DNA from: Sinonovacula constricta
Lineage: Eukaryota > Mollusca > Bivalvia > Cardiida > Solecurtidae
NCBI GenBank assembly: GCA_007844125.1
Contig: CM017559.1
Location: 31,223,926 to 31,287,925, forward strand
Direction of reading: 5' to 3'
DNA: 64,000 bases
Part shown: positions 60,701 through 64,000 of the stretch, piece by piece
Layout of the letters: each line of letters begins with the position of its first letter
Numbering within the stretch: position 1 is the stretch's first letter
Notes under the pieces: generated by a model
Told to the model about the DNA's origin: nothing
Databases searched by the model: none
Seen by the model: the letters and a program-made list of their open reading frames with translations, nothing else
Translations under genes and position numbers: made by a program

Positions 60701-62014
60701 CTTAGAAAAGCACGTGACCACTTACTTTTGTTATCACGTTCTATAGTTATATAGTAATCATTGTAAGAAGAGACCACTATCGAGCTTTTTATACAGTTGG
60801 AAACAATACACAGGTTGATTTATTTCGCGATTGGTTCTGTCTAACAGTTCAGTTTGTGTTCAAAACCGTTTTAAAGTCTTAAATATATATTTATACAAAA
60901 AGTATGCCCAAATTACCCAAAGCATTGGTTTGATATTGTTATATGTATTTGGTATTGGCACCTTTAAGACACCATACAGATGTCTGGGCAGAACCACCGG
61001 CGTGTCGAGGCTGTTTGTAAGATGGAAATATGGAGTGCAATGTTGCATCATTTAGACACACTTGAAAATAATATCCATATTCGTAGAAAAATTATAATCA
61101 CGAATGCTGTGCTATATTTAAGTAGAAGATTCTTTAATAATTTTGCTATTCGTTAGTCAATTACAATCTTCACGTCTGCGTTCACGTGCCTTTCAGATCA
61201 CAGTAACCTTCTGCCACCAGGAAGAAAAAATAGTCAATTGACTTGACGGACGATATTATGATCTGCTGATTTTTTTAAAATTGTGTACCATTTTAGTTTT
61301 ATTTTATCTATAAATTCTAGTGAATGTTTACAATTTAAAAATAAATTGTTTTAATTAAAAAATATTATGTATTAACTTTAAATTTTGTTGTACATCCTTA
61401 AATTGACACCATCCCCCACCAACCAGGTAAAAGAGTAGAGTTGTGAGAACATATACATGTAAGCTTAAAAAAAGCTAAGCTTTTAAAGTAATATTTGTAT
61501 GTTGACTGCTTAGGTCGAAGTTAGGATCTCTGACTGTGTATATATCTAGTTTTTACTGTGATAAAGTTGAGTGGATATTCATCTGCCTCCCCCCCCCCCA
61601 CCCGCCCCCCAGCACACCCATTGAAATGTTCTGAATCCGGCCCTGGGTCACGTGCAATCGTAACCAGTATGAATGTGATTCTTTTGGACATTTTCTTGTT
61701 TAGTCATATACAATATATTACATGTGCACATAAGATTAAGAAAGTTACATTTTGTTATAGGTGAAAGAGTACATTGACCGAACAAAGTTTCGAGTTTATG
61801 TGAGTATTAATTTCAAACAACATGGCTTTAAAGATGCCGGGACATTGTTGCACGAACACAGTGTACTAGATATAATGTTTATAACGTTCTTTGTTGTTAA
61901 TTTCAGTCCCCTGGTACGTTTTACACCTGGGCCGAGACGAAGTTTAATCTTGGTAGCATCGAGGAACTGATGAAATTCAGCAACGCCATTCAAGGTCTCG
62001 CGCAGCACGTGTAG
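48773..62014 (+). CDS. ARM-like, TIR, SAM-like domain protein
   Basis: Exons: 48773-49248, 50752-51001, 51719-51860, 53537-53880, 54550-54670, 55766-55854, 56993-57158, 57867-58033, 58494-58579, 60021-60093, 61761-61799, 61907-62014; junctions are GT/AG and in phase, giving 686 residues. The N-terminus MGSSSSVK fits an N-myristoylation signal, so membrane tethering is likely. Residues about 160-440 are helical and ARM-like (AISILHNCARN, LVWQLAFLDANKELIL). Residues about 456-570 are a TIR: HIMISYNWGDK, GYPVWIDIHEMG, VVLVCFSEKYKNSQNCRTEA, then DGWLGAFLG. Glu530 in NCRTE sits where NADase TIRs carry the catalytic Glu. Residues about 594-640 are SAM-like (WTKEDVEKWASEYKMQ, then MSGDQLQFIREVF). 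SARM1 has ARM-SAM-SAM-TIR, so this is a relative of different layout; NAD cleavage and a role in immunity or cell death are inferred. The acceptor 5 nt before the ATG implies an upstream 5' UTR exon. The start of the exon at 58494 is chosen for phase; 58452 would give an early stop. Confidence 0.88.
51146..51190 (+). CDS. Possible extra exon of the TIR gene
   Basis: A good acceptor (TTTTTTTATATTCAG) is followed in the correct phase by NIRNCKHPEAPV, compatible with the end of the preceding exon (DYLE). I cannot find a convincing phase-0 donor: CCT|GTTCAT is weak and CATG|GTTTCG is out of phase with the next exon. The direct junction 51001 to 51719 is also in phase, so this may be an optional or dead exon. 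Confidence 0.3.
52163..53047. mobile_element. TTAA-target MITE, interrupted by a nested element
   Basis: TTAA at 52159-52162 and 53048-53051 flanks inverted termini: AAGGTGGTATCCGGCAGTTT and the complement of AAACTGTCGGATACCATC. Without the nested insertion it is about 490 bp. TTAA targets are used by piggyBac, Kolobok and a few others; no superfamily is assigned. It lies in a TIR-gene intron. Confidence 0.85.
52312..52693. mobile_element. Nested MITE with CGGAAC termini and 11-bp target duplication
   Basis: TATCTGAGCCA occurs on both sides (52301-52311 and 52694-52704) and once in the uninterrupted relatives of the host MITE. Inverted termini are CGGAACTCCTCGGGTAATTC and the complement of GAATTATCCGAGGTGTTCCG. 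The minus-strand frame of 143 codons across this element and its host shows no known domain. Confidence 0.85.
53384..53490 (-). mobile_element. SINE family B, antisense, just before a TIR-gene exon
   Basis: Contains TGGCAACGTCCAACTAG, CTCGAACCACACGGCC and AGGCGCTCCT, the reverse of a family B head. It ends about 45 bp before the acceptor at 53536. Confidence 0.7.
54437..54560 (+). repeat. Triplicated 3' splice site of the TIR gene
   Basis: The unit AAACTTCTGCTGCATTTTTT followed by CCAGAAAGACAAGAAT occurs three times, placing acceptors before 54462, 54505 and 54550 (spacings 43 and 45). Only the third continues into the ARM exon in frame. Using the second adds AAA GAC AAG AAT and then a TAG stop; using the first shifts the frame. 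Confidence 0.9.
57203..57712 (+). mobile_element. MITE, TATA-target family, third copy
   Basis: Matches 20258-20776 along its length (CCCTTATCTTGGCGGCCATC, then CATCACATGGAAAC at the end). The left terminus is decayed. It lies in the TIR-gene intron between the two exons that encode the catalytic Glu region. Confidence 0.8.
58540..59690 (+). repeat. 53-bp minisatellite derived from an exon end and splice donor
   Basis: The last 35 nt of the exon ending at 58579 (GATGTGGAAAAATGGGCGAG CGAATATAAGATGCA) and the following intron start (GTAAGTGCTGGGTAATTTAA) are the template for the array. Units such as TGTGGGAAAATGGGTTAGCG AGTGTAAGATGGAGTATGTT CCGTGTAATTTAA recur about eight times from 59200 to 59690. 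Units closer to the exon (near 58665 and 59090, the latter with GGGCGAGCAAGTATAAGATG CAG) are more exon-like but irregular. Many units keep a potential donor (GCA|GTATGT). Confidence 0.85.
58714..59050. mobile_element. MITE inserted in the exon-derived array
   Basis: Inverted termini CCAGGCGCGTTTCTG and the complement of CAGATACGCGCCTGG, with TGCGAG duplicated at 58708-58713 and 59051-59056. It is 337 bp, non-coding. Confidence 0.85.
60501..60963. mobile_element. TTAA-family MITE, diverged
   Basis: Shares with 52163-53047 the stretches CGACAGTTTGG, GTTCATTGATGTCCTAGA and TTTCGCGATTGGT. TTAA occurs at 60497 and 60964. The termini are decayed. It lies in a TIR-gene intron. Confidence 0.6.
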
Positions 62015-62306
62015 CACAAGGGAGACAATTCACCCAATCTCGTTGTTTGCTGAAAACAAGGATTTTTTCCCTTTGTATTAAAAAAAAACAACTGTTATAT
62101 TGTATGGTTAACGAATAACCGCGAATAAGAAGAACCACATTCTTCTATTTTCGTAGCATATTATGGACTCAGACTTATATTATTCAACTTGTTAGATATG
62201 TTTCTAACTTTTAATCACAATTATTGTGTTGATTTCTTGCTTTTTATGTTATTTTTAAATGCATACATGTCCCTCATACTTGTATCACGTGTATTTCATA
62301 TTAATT

Positions 62307-62312
62307 AATAAA
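62307..62312 (+). terminator. Candidate poly(A) signal of the TIR gene
   Basis: AATAAA lies 293 bp after the stop, with T-rich sequence downstream (GACTATTTTGTATAACG). Confidence 0.5.
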
Positions 62313-63827
62313 AAAGTTGACTATTTTGTATAACGTTTATTAATCTACTTTATATATTTATTAAAGTGTTTTAATAGTTTAATTTTGTTTATAGAGTGAG
62401 ACTAAAAACATGTGTACAGTGTTATGTCTGATGTTTATTATTTAAAGTAGCATCTGCTATATGACTTTAAGTCGAAATAAATGTTTTCTTTTTATGTGAC
62501 GACTCAAACTGTTATATAAGCTAAATCAGCGCATGATTAATACAGAAACGAGACAGAATAGTTGTACAATTTCTTTATGGCGTGTCTGCATTATTACGAG
62601 ACTTGCTAGGGAGACGATGACTATTTTCGAGAAATAAAGCTCTTAATTGAAGCTTTCTATAAACATTTAATATGGTCTGAAAAGTCATGTACATGGCATA
62701 ATAGGAAACTATGCATTCAATTGCTTGTTGTCAACGTTTTGACAGAAAGTATAGTAAGTCTGATCACAACCTTAAAATGGGTAGGCCTATGTACAGATGT
62801 AGATTAATAAAACTACGTATATGGCAAGACATTAAAGGCACAAAAGGCGTGAATTCTACGGCTAAATCAAAGTACTACAAGTAAATAAAAAATCCTAAAT
62901 ACAAAACAAACAAGAACAACAACAAAACAAGTGACAGCATATAATGTCTTTAAACCTAGACCGGCGTATTTTGCTTCTTTTAAGTACAATTTAAGATGTT
63001 TTATTAAAAAACACACTAAAAACAAAACTAAAAACAACAACAACAAAAATTAGTTTTCGTTATTGCCTTTAACCTTCGCTGTTGTCTGCTACACTGATAT
63101 TAAAGGCATTGAAAATGTATAGCACCTCTTCACCCCCGAAATCCACCCGTAAAGATAAGTGCCGTGAAACAATGGCACGTTAATATCCTAAACAAGGTCA
63201 ACATTCTAACTTGTTTTGTTGAAAGTTGTTTGTCAACAGTCTGGGTGCCGTTCGGGGTGAAGGACTTAATGTGGGAATGTACTAATGTTCTACCTTTGTA
63301 TTAAATAAATGTATTTGCAAAGAGATAGGAAGATTCAATTTAACACATGCAATTACCTAAAAAATATAGCCTTTCTAGCTTTATCTAAGAATTTTCTTTT
63401 TTGCTTTAAGAAAGTTACCGTATATAATTAAAAAGAACCATAAGATATGCAAAAAAGTCCACTAATTCAAGTTTCTTACCTTTTATTTAAAAAGTTGAGG
63501 GCATTTTTGACTTTTGACGTTACTTTGTTTAAGCCTCATTGATTTGAAGATCACACAAATTACAACAATCATATCTCTTAATGTTGTTTTTTTCTATTCA
63601 AATTTATTCATATAACTCGACTGAGGTCGGGGAGGGGGGGGGGGGGGGGGATTTCTGCAAAAAAAAAAAAGATAATGACGTCAGAGCGAATAACTCGGTT
63701 GATACTATAAGGGGATCTCCAAAAGTAGGTACTCGCGCGGATTTCTTAGTTTAAAAATTGCTTACTGTGTAGCGTGGCTCATATAGGGAACCCATGTTTG
63801 TAAGGACGAGTGGGATGTTATGATACT

Positions 63828-63961
<134 letters not shown>

Positions 63962-64000
63962 ATGAACAGCTCTTTTTAAATATACATGTTTTTGTTGTTT

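Overview
This is eukaryotic nuclear DNA, AT-rich, with short coding exons, long introns bounded by GT/AG, and many transposable elements. The two recognisable genes are animal-type. The repeat content (several tRNA-derived SINE families, many miniature inverted-repeat elements, TAGGCCTA and GGGAGATAACTC-like motifs) suggests a marine bivalve mollusc. That identification is an inference, not a proof.

Region 1 (1-25179) is dominated by a direct tandem duplication. Unit 1 is 4057-11319 and unit 2 is 11320-25179. Each unit carries a small unrecognised two-exon gene with a CRE plus YY1-type promoter, an intronic minisatellite of about 32 bp, and at its right end the promoter and first exon of the cohesin-loader gene MAU2. 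Unit 2 is almost twice as long because it received a tRNA-SINE (13-bp target duplication), a 3.85-kb inverted-repeat element (7-bp target duplication), a 519-bp MITE (TATA duplication) and a damaged jockey/CR1-like LINE. Unit 1 received a pogo/Tigger-like element. The upstream MAU2 exon copy carries one extra A and is frameshifted; the downstream copy is intact and contiguous with the rest of the gene.

Region 2 (21546-38166) is MAU2 on the + strand. Sixteen exons plus a predicted 18-nt microexon give a protein of about 595 residues, full length for the family. Region 3 (about 38.2-48.8 kb) has no gene I can support and holds SINEs, microsatellites and a 49-bp minisatellite with trimeric higher-order structure.

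Region 4 (48773-62014) is a + strand gene for an ARM-like, TIR, SAM-like protein of about 686 residues with a candidate N-myristoylation site. The TIR has the C-x-x-E segment seen in NAD-consuming TIRs, but the domain order differs from SARM1. The last 2 kb hold its 3' end, MITE and SINE fragments and a long (TA)n tract.

A theme across the window is tandem repetition of exon-intron boundaries. A splice donor in the TIR gene has been amplified into a 53-bp minisatellite, an acceptor in the same gene is triplicated, and a donor in MAU2 is repeated.
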